From Corynebacterium jeddahense (GTDB lineage: Bacteria; Actinomycetota; Actinomycetes; Mycobacteriales; Mycobacteriaceae): 64,000 nt of DNA. Shown here in pieces: positions 33,430 to 44,771 of the stretch. Location: assembly GCF_028609865.1 (NCBI RefSeq), contig NZ_CP063194.1, forward strand, positions 620,001-684,000. Direction: 5' to 3'. The position numbers and the translations under genes were made by a program. The notes under the pieces are model-generated. The model ran no database searches, was not told the DNA's origin, and worked only from the letters and a program-made list of their open reading frames with translations. Each line of letters opens with the position of its first letter. Position 1 is the stretch's first letter.

Positions 33430-35052
33430 GTGGTCACCAATTACAGGCTGATCATGCTGGCGCTTGTGCAAGGCCGCTCGTGGTCGCAGATCACGTCGGA
33501 TTTGGGGTGCTCGCGCAGCAGTATCGATAAGGCCAGCCGAGTGTTGCGCTCGACTGGGATGGACGAGGACACGATCACCGCGTTGTCGGCGCAGGAGCTT
33601 TCGGAGTTGTTTCCGGATAATCGCCGGCGGGATTCAGATGCGTTCGTGGAACCGGATTTCGCAGGCATCGCCGCCCGGCGCCGACGCGGTGAGCGGGTGA
33701 CGTTGAAGGTGGAACACCATAAATACACCCGCCGTCAGGCCGCTTCTGGCCAGCAGCACTATTCCTACCGGCAGTTCTGCGCGCTGTTTGAAAACTACGT
33801 CGATGTCAACGACCTGACTGCGCTTTTGACCCATGCCCCTGGTGAGGAGCTGTGCGTTGATTGGTCCGGGGAAACCATGGCAGTTGTTGACCCGTTGACC
33901 GGGGTGTCTGTGCGGGCGTATGTGTTTGTGGCGTCGCTGCCGCATTCGGGGCTCATCCATGCCAGTGCGTGGCCGGATATGCGGATGCGGTCGTGGCTGT
34001 GTGCCCACCGCGACGCGTTGGACTACATCGGTGGCGTGCCGGTGCGCATCGTTCCCGATAACGCCTCGACAGCAACCAACCAGATCACACGTGGCGCGAC
34101 GGTGCGTGAAGTCAACGAGCGCTACCAGCAGTTCGCTGAATTCTACGGTTGCGGGATCACCCCGGCCAGGCCGGGTAAACCCAGGGATAAGGCTCATGTG
34201 GAAAAAGCGGTCGATATCGTCCAGACCTGGGTCGTAGAAGCGTTGGCGGGCCAAGAGTTCGCCACGTTTGAGGTACTCAACGCCGCTATTGCAGCACAGG
34301 TCGACTGGATCAACGACCGGGAAGGATTCCGGGGCCGGAAAACAACCCGCAGGCAGTTGTTTGTTGAAAGCGAAGCAGAGACGTTGCGCCCGCTGCCGCA
34401 ACAGCGCTGGTCGTATTCCACGTGGCGCACCGCCAAAGCCGGGGTGAACTACCACGTCCAAGTGGAGAAGCATTTCTACTCTGTGCCGTGGAGCTTCGCC
34501 GGTAAACGTGTCGACGTGCAGATCTTCGACGATGTCGTCGACATCTTCAGCGCGGGTGAGCATATCGCTTCCCACCTGAAGAAACCGGGCAACATGCAGT
34601 ACTCCACAGATAAAGAGCATGTGCCGGCAAAGCACAAGGACTTGGCCACCAAGTGGGATCGGGGCCGGATTGAGTCATGGGCCAAAAGTATTGGGGCCGC
34701 AACCTACGAACTCATCCGCCAGATGTTTCACGCCCGCCAAGTTGAAGCCCAAGCCTACAATAGCGCCCTTGGCGTGCTGAGCCTGTCGAAGAAGTACTCC
34801 CGCAGCCTGCTTGAACAAGCCTGCCAAGACGTCCTCGACTCCCACATGGTCCCGTCGGTGCGCAAAGTCCACGACACCATCAAAGACCTCGCAACCCGCA
34901 CCACCACCGCCACAGGTGGTGCGCAATCACCTACATCATCTGCCGCGTCAACCAGGCCGGTAACTCGTCCCGCACCACCAGCCCAGGCGTCGCACGTACG
35001 GGGCAAAGCAGCGTTCGAGTTCAGTGAGCTTGAATTCGGTGAGGAGGCGTAG
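33430..35052 (+). CDS. istA: IS21 family transposase IstA
   Basis: A 540-residue transposase from GTG 33430 (AAGGAG upstream). N-terminal HTH (SWSQITSDLGCSRSSIDKA), DDE core with VDWSGETM (Asp), VPDNASTA (Asp) and KAHVEKAVDIV (Glu), and a C-terminal beta-barrel-like region (FYSVPWSFAGKRVDV). It ends 7 bases before istB. Confidence 0.93.
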   Translation: MVTNYRLIMLALVQGRSWSQITSDLGCSRSSIDKASRVLRSTGMDEDTITALSAQELSELFPDNRRRDSDAFVEPDFAGIAARRRRGERVTLKVEHHKYTRRQAASGQQHYSYRQFCALFENYVDVNDLTALLTHAPGEELCVDWSGETMAVVDPLTGVSVRAYVFVASLPHSGLIHASAWPDMRMRSWLCAHRDALDYIGGVPVRIVPDNASTATNQITRGATVREVNERYQQFAEFYGCGITPARPGKPRDKAHVEKAVDIVQTWVVEALAGQEFATFEVLNAAIAAQVDWINDREGFRGRKTTRRQLFVESEAETLRPLPQQRWSYSTWRTAKAGVNYHVQVEKHFYSVPWSFAGKRVDVQIFDDVVDIFSAGEHIASHLKKPGNMQYSTDKEHVPAKHKDLATKWDRGRIESWAKSIGAATYELIRQMFHARQVEAQAYNSALGVLSLSKKYSRSLLEQACQDVLDSHMVPSVRKVHDTIKDLATRTTTATGGAQSPTSSAASTRPVTRPAPPAQASHVRGKAAFEFSELEFGEEA

Positions 35053-35059
35053 AAGCATC

Positions 35060-35857
35060 ATGGCGTTAACCGATGAAGATTTCGACAAGCTCGGCTCGCT
35101 GCGCGGGATGCGCGTGTTCGCCGCGACGATCCAAGAGATCGTCAACGACCCCTCGCGCGATAACGATTCCTTCGAAGACAAGATCAAAGAAGCCCTCGAA
35201 GCCCAACTCACCGCCCGCGACAACAAGGTCATACAGACAAGGTTGCGTGAAGCGAAACTCCTTGGCTCAACCGCCGCACTCGAGCGCTTCGATGCCTATC
35301 CCGGCCGCGGTGTGACCCAAGACCGCATCGACCGGCTCGCCACCTGCGAATGGATCGACTACGGCAAAGACCTCATCATCGTGGGAGCTACCGGCACCGG
35401 TAAAAGTTTTCTCGCTCAAGCCCTGGCCGTCGCGGCGTGCCGCAAAAAGCTCACCGCCCGTTACTACAGGCTCAACGACCTAGCCAACGACTTCGACGCT
35501 GCGGCTGAGCATCCCCAGGCCCGCAAACAACTCCTCGCCGACCTGCAGGCTCCCGCACTCATCGTCATCGACGACTTTCTCGCTACCGATGTCTCAGCGC
35601 ACGCGTTGAACCAGGTATTCAACCTGCTCGTCGGGCGTGAGCATGCCTCTACCGTGATCGCCAGCCAACACGAACCCGATTACTGGTACGACGTGTTCTC
35701 AGAGGCAGCACTGGCAGGCGCAGTCATGTCCAGACTCGCCAACCACGGCTCGAAACTCACCCTGACAGGAGAAGACATGCGAACCCGCGACGACATCAAA
35801 CAAGAAAGGATGGCCCCTACGACACCCACACGGCTACGTCAACCCCGAAAGCCGTAA
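35060..35857 (+). CDS. istB: IS21 family helper ATPase IstB
   Basis: 265 residues from ATG 35060. Walker A GATGTGKSF, Walker B LIVIDDFLA, sensor STVIASQHEPDYW. It closely resembles the remnant at 12696-13041, which therefore came from a relative of this element. Confidence 0.92.
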   Translation: MALTDEDFDKLGSLRGMRVFAATIQEIVNDPSRDNDSFEDKIKEALEAQLTARDNKVIQTRLREAKLLGSTAALERFDAYPGRGVTQDRIDRLATCEWIDYGKDLIIVGATGTGKSFLAQALAVAACRKKLTARYYRLNDLANDFDAAAEHPQARKQLLADLQAPALIVIDDFLATDVSAHALNQVFNLLVGREHASTVIASQHEPDYWYDVFSEAALAGAVMSRLANHGSKLTLTGEDMRTRDDIKQERMAPTTPTRLRQPRKP

Positions 35858-35929
35858 CCGGGGGTAAAAAACGGGTACCGGCAACCACCAACACCTCGGT
35901 ACCCGATACCGCCCTACCGGTACCGAAAA

Positions 35930-36199
35930 GAAACGCCCGTCAACTCGGTATGCCCTCGTGGTGTGCAGTGCTGATCGTCCTCTCGTTGGTTGGGTGGGAG
36001 GTTGATCGTAAGGGGAGGGGCCAGAAACGGAAAGAACAAACGTTCGACGTAGTAGGTGGGCGGCACCCGGTTGGCGAAGCTCTTAAGCAAACTCCCCGCG
36101 AACCCGAACCCGTTTTTCAGTGCGGGCCTTGGACGGGTGCATATGATCTGTTCCGTCCACTGCGACAACGCAAACGAACCACGAGCAAACGGAGACACC
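35930..36199. other. Intergenic region between IS21 and DUF1508 gene
   Basis: A minus-strand frame exists (35914-36201) but crosses the IS boundary and lacks protein-like features. No convincing gene; the promoter of the DUF1508 gene must lie here. Confidence 0.4.
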
Positions 36200-36388
36200 A
36201 TGGCAGCGAAGTTTGAGATCTACGAAGACGCCGCGGGCAAGTACCGCTTCCGCCTCAAGGCGGCGAACGGCGAGGAGGTCGCCTCCGGCCAGGCCTACGA
36301 GACGAAGGCGGCGGCGGTGAAGGGCACTGAGGCGGTCAAGCGCGCCGCGCAGGATGCCGAGCTCAAGGACCTCACTGAGGGAAACTAA
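36200..36388 (+). CDS. DUF1508 (YegP-like) protein
   Basis: 62 residues: KFEIYEDAAGKYRFRLKAAN is the DUF1508 repeat, followed by ANGEEVASGQAYETKAAAVK. One repeat unit, where YegP has two. ATG 36200 with GGAGA upstream. Small cytosolic protein; function unknown. Confidence 0.88.
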   Translation: MAAKFEIYEDAAGKYRFRLKAANGEEVASGQAYETKAAAVKGTEAVKRAAQDAELKDLTEGN

Positions 36389-36595
36389 GCGGCAGCGAAC
36401 ACTGCTGGGCGTGAGCCGGTCTGCACCGCAGGCCGGCTCCCGTGTTGCGTTGGGGGCCGGGAGGCGTCGCTACGCAGGCGCCCGCTGTAACGCATACAAC
36501 AGCGCGCGGGGGTGCTGGCGCGCGGGGCGGGGGATAGTATGGGCGCATAAGCGAAGGTCGCTGGGAAGCGGATCGAGCCCCCAAAGGAACATCCC

Positions 36596-36775
36596 ATGGA
36601 CATCGGCATTGTGGTTGACACCGTTCTCGTCGTCATTTTTGTGGTTGTGACGGCGGCGTACCTCAAGTTCGGCGGCAAGGAATACACCTACGACGAGAAG
36701 GGCAAGCTCGTCCCGTATAAGGAACAGGAACCCGCCGGCGTGGAGATGGCGGGCATGGGCACCACTGAGGTCTGA
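36596..36775 (+). CDS. Small single-span membrane protein (59 aa)
   Basis: ATG 36596 with AAAGGA upstream. One N-terminal transmembrane helix (VVDTVLVVIFVVVTAAYLKF) and a polar, acidic cytosolic tail. No family recognised. Confidence 0.65.
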   Translation: MDIGIVVDTVLVVIFVVVTAAYLKFGGKEYTYDEKGKLVPYKEQEPAGVEMAGMGTTEV

Positions 36776-36898
36776 CCCCGCGGCGAAGTTGGACAGCTGT
36801 GTGACGTAGCTCACCAAATTGTCGTGTTGCGGCCACTTAGCTGTCATTAGGCTGTGTTTTTCTTGGGTTTGTCCTATTGGAATAACAAGGAGCCACCC

Positions 36899-37605
36899 GT
36901 GAAACGCTTCGCCACTTTCCTCACCGCCACCTCACTCACCCTCGCCACCGTCATCGTCGCGCCTGCGGCCCTCGCCCAGAACGACCCGACCTACCGCGCC
37001 ATCCTCGGCGTCGGCCCCGACGACACCAGCGTCTCCTTCTCCTGGCGCTCCGACTACAAGGGCGACGAGGTCGTCCGCCTGCGGAAACAGGGCACCAAGG
37101 ACTCCACCGACATCGCCGGCCGCGAGTTCGACGGCGGCGCGATCGCCTACACCTCCCGCCGCGCGGAGGCCTCCGGCCTGGAGCCGGGCGCGCGGTACAA
37201 CTACCAGATCGGTTCCGACGACGGCGGCTGGTCCGCCATCAACACCTTCACCACCGCAGACGGCGACCGCAACCAGGGCGTGCAGGTCTACTTCGACGTC
37301 CAGATCGGCACCAACCTGAAGTACGACGAGTAGGGCCGCAACTGGCGCGACGCCGCCACCCGCGGCGCCGCGCAGTACCCCGACGCCGGCTTCCACATCT
37401 ACCTGGGCGACCAGGTTGAGGGCTGGGGCGACCAGATGCGCGAGTACAACGAGTTCTTCAGCCCAAACCAGATCCGCCAGACCCCGGGTGCGGCCATCAT
37501 GGGCAACCACGAGGAGTTCGTCAGCGGCACGAAGCACTACAACGAGCACTACGTAAACCCGAACACGGAGTGGGCCGACAAGGACTTCTATTTTGAGCGG
37601 GAGAA
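36899..37605 (+). pseudogene. Secreted metallophosphoesterase (purple acid phosphatase-like), broken
   Basis: It starts at GTG 36899 (AAGGAG upstream) with a signal peptide cut after ALAQ. An N-terminal fibronectin-like domain (SVSFSWRSDYKGDEVVRLRK) precedes the phosphoesterase domain. An in-frame TAG at 37331-37333 breaks it; beyond it the same frame continues with HIYLGDQVEG and IMGNHEEFV (metal-binding GDxxE and GNHE). It then ends abruptly at about 37605, where unrelated sequence begins. The last metal-binding His motif is missing. Inactivated by both nonsense mutation and deletion. Confidence 0.85.
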
Positions 37606-37755
37606 CACGCCGCCCCGCAGGTCCGCGAGGCCCTCGACCAGGCGCAGGTCGATCACGTGGCGGCCGCCGCCGGCGTGCCGGCCGTGGCGCTGCTGCTCAT
37701 CGGCGCGGTCGCGTCGGTGGCGGCGTGCTCGGAGACGGCCGGCTCCAGCAAGTAA
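37606..37755 (+). pseudogene. 3' scrap of a membrane protein gene
   Basis: It reads PQVREALDQAQVDHVAAAAG, then a hydrophobic segment AVALLLIGAVASVAAC and a stop at 37753. It looks like the last helix of an MFS-type transporter fused by deletion to the phosphoesterase remnant. Confidence 0.4.
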
Positions 37756-37759
37756 GGCC

Positions 37760-38443
37760 CTACGCGCGGAGAAGCTCCACGACCGCCTCGCCGACGCCCG
37801 TTGCGCTCATCGGGTTCTGGCAGGTGATGAGCTTGCCGTCCACCACGACGTGCTTGGTCATCGGCACCTTCGCCTTCGTGTACTCGCCGGCCTCGGCGCG
37901 CAGCTTGTCCTCGAGGCTGAAGGGGACCTCGTCCGTGCGGTTCGCGAGCTTCTCCTCCGTCCAGGAGTAGCCGGTGGCCCGGCGGCCGTGCAGGAGCGTC
38001 TCGCCGCTGGCGAGCGGGACGCCAAGCAGGCCGCACGGGCCGTGGCACACGGCGGAGACGATCTTGCCGGCGTCGGCGAAGTGGGCGACGGCGCGCGCGA
38101 CGGGCTCGGTGGGGAAGTCGAACATCGTGCCGTGGCCGCCGATGAGGTAGATGCCGTCGAAGGCGGCGAGGTTGACCTCGCCGATGGCGGGGGTGTCGTC
38201 GAGCAGCGCCATGAACTCCGGATCCTCGTAGCGCTTGTTCGTCCCGCCCATCTGGATCACGGGGGTTTTCAGGCTCACCGGGTCGATGGGCACGGCGCCG
38301 CCGTCGACGCTCGCAAGCGTGACCTCGTGTCCGGCCCCGGTGAGCGCGTCGTAGAAGTGCGTGAACTCACCGAGCCACATGCCGGTGTGGATGCCGGAGG
38401 ATTCGTAGCGGTGGACGCTGGTCGAGAGCGCGAGGAACGTCAT
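37760..38443 (-). CDS. DJ-1/PfpI family protein (type 1 glutamine amidotransferase-like)
   Basis: 227 residues from ATG 38443. The nucleophile elbow is AVCHGPCGLL (Cys followed by His), with DGIYLIGGHGTM before it. These are the features of the Hsp31-like DJ-1/PfpI branch, whose members act as glyoxalase III, deglycase or chaperone. The longer upstream frame was rejected because it overlaps the next gene and lacks protein character. Confidence 0.85.
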   Translation of the reverse strand: MTFLALSTSVHRYESSGIHTGMWLGEFTHFYDALTGAGHEVTLASVDGGAVPIDPVSLKTPVIQMGGTNKRYEDPEFMALLDDTPAIGEVNLAAFDGIYLIGGHGTMFDFPTEPVARAVAHFADAGKIVSAVCHGPCGLLGVPLASGETLLHGRRATGYSWTEEKLANRTDEVPFSLEDKLRAEAGEYTKAKVPMTKHVVVDGKLITCQNPMSATGVGEAVVELLRA

Positions 38444-38499
38444 GCAACCATTACAGCACGCGCGGGCGCACGGCGTCGGGCGCACGGCGACGGGCGCGG

Positions 38500-38913
38500 C
38501 TACGTCGCCGGGTTGGACACGAGGATCCGGTCGATCTGCTCGGCCAAACCCGCCGGGGCGTCGGCCTCGAAATCGCCGGGCAGTTCGCGGTCGGCCCGCT
38601 CGAGCGCGCCCGGATCGGCGGCGCCGCTCGCGAGCCCGGCCTCGGCGACGTCGAGCAGCCGGGCCAGGCGGGCGACGTTGAGCTGGTAGGCACCGTCCTC
38701 CGCCGGGTCGTCGACCGCCTGCAGCCACCCCGTCGCGGTAAAGACGAGGAGCCTGGACTCGACGACACCCCACCTCACCCGTTCGGTGAACTGGCCGCCA
38801 CCGGGATGTTCCACCCGGCCCGTCCGCGCCTGCCGGACCGTGCCGTTGGCGGCGAGGACCGGGCCGGTGATGTCGTCCGCGCGTTTTTGCCCCCGACACG
38901 GCGTTCCGAACAT
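38500..38913 (-). CDS. Hypothetical protein (about 137 aa)
   Basis: From ATG 38913. The C-terminal part YQLNVARLARLLDVAEAGLA and GDFEADAPAGLAEQIDRILV looks like a folded helical protein. The start is uncertain, since no RBS is visible. It lies 17 bases downstream of the thiF-like gene. No family recognised. Confidence 0.5.
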   Translation of the reverse strand: MFGTPCRGQKRADDITGPVLAANGTVRQARTGRVEHPGGGQFTERVRWGVVESRLLVFTATGWLQAVDDPAEDGAYQLNVARLARLLDVAEAGLASGAADPGALERADRELPGDFEADAPAGLAEQIDRILVSNPAT

Positions 38914-38929
38914 TCGATCACATGTTCGC

Positions 38930-40033
38930 CTATCCCCAGCGCTGCACCCCACCCGGCAAGGAGACCAGCGAAATCCCCAACTGCTCCGCCAGGGCGTGAT
39001 GCGTATCGACGAACCTCCCGGACCGCACGCCCCCCGCGCAGTACACGACCACCTCGTCGCCCGGCGCGTAGCCAGCGAGGGCGCGCTCCACCGCGGCGGC
39101 GTCGCGCTCCACCTCGCTGAGTGGCAGGTGTGCGGACGGGAACGGCAGGTCCGCGATGGCGCGCTCGTGTGGTTCGCGGATGTCGAGGGCGTGGGCGGTG
39201 CCGGCCGAGAGGGCGTCGATAAGCGACTGGCCCTGTGTGGAGTCCACCGCGCACGCGTCCGCGTAGCTGCCGAGGGCGGCGGTGAGCGGGCGCGCCGGGT
39301 CGCGCGCGACGGTGAACGCGCGGATGGTGGTGGTCAGCGCGTCGTAGATGTGCAGGCGGCCGACCTTGGATTCGCCGACGCCGGCGAGGAACTTCACGGC
39401 CTCGGTGGCCATGAGCGCGCCGACAACGCTGGTGGTCACCCCGAGCACGCCCGCGGTGGCGCAGTCCGGTACGCTGTCCGCGTCCGGCTGGGCGGGGTAG
39501 AGGTCGCGCAAACCCACGCCGTCCGAAGGCGCGCCGGGGCCGGACCACCACAGCGCGACGTCGCCGCGGTAGCGCAGCACCGAGCCCCAGACGAGCGGCG
39601 TGCCGGTAATCTCGGCGGCGTCGGCGGCGAGGAATTTGGTGGCGAAGGTGTCGGAGCCGTCGATGAGGAGGTCGACGCCGGAAAGCGCGCGGAGGATGTT
39701 GTCGGGGGTGAGGCGCTCGCGCACGGCCTCGACCTCGATGCCCGGCTGCAGGGTGCGCAGTCGCTCGGCCGCGGCCTCGACTTTGGGACGGCCGACGTCG
39801 GGCGCGCCGAAGAGGATCTGGCGGTGGATGTTCGTCATGTCCACCGTGTCGTCGTCGAAGACCGTGATGTGCCCGACCCCGGTGGCGGCGAGCGTCTGCA
39901 TCACCGGGCACCCCAGGCCGCCCGCGCCGATGACGAGGACGCGGGCGTCGTGCAGGCGCTCTTGCTGCTCCGGGCCGAAGCCGGGGAGGTTCATCTGGCG
40001 GGCGGTGCGCTGCAGTTCGTCGCGGGGGAGCAA
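38930..40033 (-). CDS. thiF: ThiF/MoeB-like adenylyltransferase with rhodanese domain
   Basis: 367 residues from TTG 40033, right after the thiG stop. The N-terminal E1-like domain has VLVIGAGGLGCPV (ATP-binding glycine loop), DDDTVDMTNIHRQ and the Cys in PDCATAG; the C-terminal rhodanese domain has VVYCAGGVRS (Cys nucleophile). It adenylates the C-terminal Gly of ThiS and probably supplies sulfur for thiazole synthesis. It lacks the CxxC zinc pairs of E. coli ThiF. Confidence 0.87.
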   Translation of the reverse strand: MLPRDELQRTARQMNLPGFGPEQQERLHDARVLVIGAGGLGCPVMQTLAATGVGHITVFDDDTVDMTNIHRQILFGAPDVGRPKVEAAAERLRTLQPGIEVEAVRERLTPDNILRALSGVDLLIDGSDTFATKFLAADAAEITGTPLVWGSVLRYRGDVALWWSGPGAPSDGVGLRDLYPAQPDADSVPDCATAGVLGVTTSVVGALMATEAVKFLAGVGESKVGRLHIYDALTTTIRAFTVARDPARPLTAALGSYADACAVDSTQGQSLIDALSAGTAHALDIREPHERAIADLPFPSAHLPLSEVERDAAAVERALAGYAPGDEVVVYCAGGVRSGRFVDTHHALAEQLGISLVSLPGGVQRWG

Positions 40034-40034
40034 A

Positions 40035-42062
<2,028 letters not shown>

Positions 42063-42066
<4 letters not shown>

Positions 42067-42731
42067 GGTGTCGAGCGTAGCGCGCGGCGCCCGCGGTCGA
42101 ACTCGGTAACCACCCGGGCGCAGTAGGCCTGCGGGTCGTCCGCGTGCATGATGCCGCGCACGATCGCGCACCCGTCGACGCCCGCGCGGGCGAGGTCGGC
42201 AGCGTCGTCGGCGGTGACGTCGCCGATGGCCACCATCGGCAGCCGCGAGGCCGCGGCGAGGGCGGGGTAGCCATCGAGGCCGATGAGTGAGCGGCCGGAG
42301 TCCTTCGTCGGGGTGGCGCGAAACGGCCCGCAGCCGATGTAGTCGATGGCGTCCTTGTGCTCGTTCGCGGCCTGGACAAGCTCCATCGTGCCGGTGGTCA
42401 GGCCGATCACGGCGTCCGGCCCGAGCAGCTCGCGCGCAACGCGGACGTCGAGGTCGTCCTGGCCGAGGTGCACGCCCGCGACGCCCTGGCCGCGCAGGGC
42501 GAGCGCGACGTCCACGCGGTCGTCGATAAGCACCCGCGCCTCGGGGCTGACCTCGTGGACGGAGGCCGCGACCTCGCGCGCGAGGGTGTACAGGTCGCGC
42601 GCCGAGATCGGCTTCGAACGGACCTGGATCACGCCCGCGCCACCGGCCGCGGCCGCGCGGGCGCGCTCGACCACGTCTGGGCCCTGGCCGGTGACGAAGT
42701 AGCAGCGCAGGTCGACGGTTGGCCTAGTCAC
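42063..42731 (-). CDS. thiE: Thiamine-phosphate synthase ThiE
   Basis: 222 residues from GTG 42731. TIM-barrel motifs: VIQVRSKP, RVLIDDRVDVAL, GVHLGQDDL, DYIGCGPF-TPTK and VAIGDVT. It joins the thiazole phosphate and HMP-PP to thiamine monophosphate. First gene of the thiE-O-S-G-F operon; its start overlaps the preceding small gene's stop. Confidence 0.95.
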
Positions 42732-42975
42732 GAAGCGCCTTGATCAGCTCGTCCTTGGTCATCTCGGAGCGGCCCTCGATGTCCAGCTCCTGGGCGCGCT
42801 TGTACAGCTCGTCCTTCGTCCAGTCCTCGTAGGAGCCAGCCTCGCCGCCGCGCTTGCCCACCGCGGAGCGGCCGTCGCGCGCGGCCGCGTTCGCGATCGC
42901 GGCGGCCTTGGACTTGGAGTTGCCCTCCTCGAGGAGGGTCTCGTAGAGCTCGGGGTCCTTGATTGAGTCAGCCAT
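42724..42975 (-). CDS. Small Rho-N/SAP-like protein (DUF7218 type)
   Basis: 83 residues from ATG 42975. ELYETLLEEGNSKSKAAAIA is followed by a Gly-rich hinge and a C-terminal Rho-N/SAP-like helix-extended-helix (DELYKRAQELDIEGRSEMTK). Such proteins are widespread in actinobacteria and may bind nucleic acid. It overlaps the thiE start by 8 bases. Confidence 0.8.
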   Translation of the reverse strand: MADSIKDPELYETLLEEGNSKSKAAAIANAAARDGRSAVGKRGGEAGSYEDWTKDELYKRAQELDIEGRSEMTKDELIKALRD

Positions 42976-42994
42976 GGCCCCCACAGTAGGCGCG

Positions 42995-43933
42995 CTAGAC
43001 CGTCATCGGGCCGGTGCGGGTGGGGTGGCCGAGCGGCTCGACGTGGACGATGGTCTCCGCGCCGCCGAGCGCCTCCGCCAGCCCCGCCTCGACGGCGTCG
43101 GCGTGGTCGTGCGAGCGCGACACCGTCCACTCGCCCGGCACCTGCATGACCAGGTTGACCAGGCGCTCGCGGCCGGCGGCGGCGGTGCGCACCGAGGTGA
43201 ACGTGACGCCATTGGCCGCGGCGTAGTCGTCGAGGAACCTGTGCACGATCTCGGTCTCCTCTTTCGGCAGCGCCTCGGAGAGCAGGCCCAGCATCGCGCC
43301 CTTGAGCAGCTTGTAGCCGGTGAACATGACGTTCAGGCCGACGACGAGCGCCACGATCGGGTCGAGCGGCTGCCAGCCGGTGAGCCACACCAGCGCCATG
43401 CCGACGATGACGCCGACGGTCGTCCACACGTCGGTGAGCAGGTGGTGCCCGTCGGCGTCGAGAGTGGCCGAGCGGTACTTCTTGCCCGCCCGGATGAGGG
43501 CGACGCCGACCGCGCCGTTGAGCACGGTGGCCACGACGGAGAACAGCAGGCCGACGCCGACCTGCTCGAGCGGCGAGGGGTTGATGAGCCTGTCGATGGC
43601 GGTGATGATGATGGCCACCGACGCCACGAGGATGAGCGAGCCCTCCACCTGCGCGGAGAAGTACTCGGCGCGCGAGTGGCCGAAGTTGTGGTTCGCGTCC
43701 GCGGGCTTCGCCGAGAGCCGGAGCGCCCAGAGCCCCACGGACGCGGCGATGAGGTTGATGCCCGACTCGATCGCATCCGAGAGGAAGCCGACGGAGCCGG
43801 TGACAAAGGCGGCGGTGGCCTTCAAAATGATGGTGAGCACGGTGGCCACGATGGACAGCCACATGAACCGCTCGAGCAGCTTCTGCCCGTTCGCGGGGGC
43901 GTTGTTCGCGGGCGCGTTGGCAGGCGAGGGCAT
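42995..43933 (-). CDS. Cation diffusion facilitator (CDF) family transporter
   Basis: 312 residues from ATG 43933 (AAAGGTG upstream). Six transmembrane helices; metal-site residues are in GFLSDAIESG (Asp, helix 2) and DGHHLLTDVW (His-Asp, helix 5). A His-containing cytosolic domain (SHDHADAVEAGLAEAL, HVEPLGH) follows. It exports divalent cations, probably Zn or Co/Fe, by proton antiport. Confidence 0.9.
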   Translation of the reverse strand: MPSPANAPANNAPANGQKLLERFMWLSIVATVLTIILKATAAFVTGSVGFLSDAIESGINLIAASVGLWALRLSAKPADANHNFGHSRAEYFSAQVEGSLILVASVAIIITAIDRLINPSPLEQVGVGLLFSVVATVLNGAVGVALIRAGKKYRSATLDADGHHLLTDVWTTVGVIVGMALVWLTGWQPLDPIVALVVGLNVMFTGYKLLKGAMLGLLSEALPKEETEIVHRFLDDYAAANGVTFTSVRTAAAGRERLVNLVMQVPGEWTVSRSHDHADAVEAGLAEALGGAETIVHVEPLGHPTRTGPMTV

Positions 43934-44145
43934 GGAATACACCTTTGGGGTCGGGGAAATTACGGCACCGAAGGTCTCGCCCGCATCCGGTCGCACCGGA
44001 GCCTGCTGCCCGGGCGCCGCCGAGAGCCGGGACGCCAGTGTGTCGAACAGCCAGTTGGTGAGCTACTCCCCTTCAACGGAGCAAAAGTGTAGCAAACCGG
44101 TACCCTGGGCTGCGCAATCGGAAGCTTCAGAAAGGTGGTACCACC

Positions 44146-44313
44146 ATGGGCCGTTGGGTCATCGCAATCGCAGGCGCCGTCGTGGGCGCCCTCTTCTTCG
44201 GCTGGCTGCTCAGCATGCTCGGCGTGTCCGGCATCCTCTACACCGTCGGCGTGCTCGTCGGCTCGGCCGTCACCTCGTCCGCCGCCGGCGCGCTGATCAA
44301 GCCGGGGCAGTAG
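44146..44313 (+). CDS. Small membrane protein (55 aa)
   Basis: ATG 44146 with AAAGGTGG upstream. Two hydrophobic Gly-rich helices (AIAGAVVGALFFGWLLSMLG and YTVGVLVGSAV), with some resemblance to the GlsB/YeaQ family. It is divergent from the CDF gene. Confidence 0.65.
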   Translation: MGRWVIAIAGAVVGALFFGWLLSMLGVSGILYTVGVLVGSAVTSSAAGALIKPGQ

Positions 44314-44327
44314 CGTATCGACGCACG

Positions 44328-44771
44328 CTAGCGCCGCAACCGCATCCGCCGGTGAGGGATGCCGGTATCGAGGAACTCCTCGCCCTCGGCCACGAGCCCG
44401 AACTGGGAGTAGTAGCCGACGAGCCCGGCCTGCGCCTCGATGACAAGGTCGCCGGGCCAGCGCTGCGTGTACTCGATGCCCGCGCGCACGATCTCGTGCC
44501 CGAGCCCGGTGCCGCGGTAGTCGGGGCGCACGACGAAGCGGCCGAAGCGCGAGCCGGTGTCAGTGGGGAAGACGCGGGCGCAGCCGACGACGGTGGTGGC
44601 CGAAGGTGCGTCGTCAATCGCGAGAATGTGCCTCGTGTCCGGGTTGGCGTCCTGGTCGTCGATCTCGTTGTAGGGGCAGTCCTGCTCGGCGACGAAGACG
44701 TCGACACGCAGCTTGTACAGCTGGTGGACCTCGAGTGGGGTCATCTCATGCAGGGATTTGAACGCGATCAT
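44328..44771 (-). CDS. ElaA-like GNAT acetyltransferase
   Basis: 147 residues from ATG 44771. Features: LYKLRVDVFVAEQDCPYNEI (ElaA-type), acetyl-CoA loop VRPDYRGTGLGHEIV and a C-terminal GYYSQFGL. Substrate unknown. It overlaps the DUF418 gene by 26 bases. Confidence 0.88.
   Translation of the reverse strand: MIAFKSLHEMTPLEVHQLYKLRVDVFVAEQDCPYNEIDDQDANPDTRHILAIDDAPSATTVVGCARVFPTDTGSRFGRFVVRPDYRGTGLGHEIVRAGIEYTQRWPGDLVIEAQAGLVGYYSQFGLVAEGEEFLDTGIPHRRMRLRR

Larger units (their letters stand above)
33291..35929 (+). mobile_element. IS21-family element (intact, about 2.6 kb)
   Basis: It is bounded by related ends containing GTACCGG and CGGTATCGGGTACC-type motifs in inverted orientation (33297-33350 and 35866-35929) and encodes istA and istB in tandem. 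Boundaries are approximate; no target duplication is obvious. It is a different lineage from the IS21 element at 22885. Confidence 0.85.

Noticed and set aside
35914..36201. 95-residue minus-strand frame between IS21 and DUF1508
   Set aside because: It spans the IS end and has no RBS or recognisable domain.
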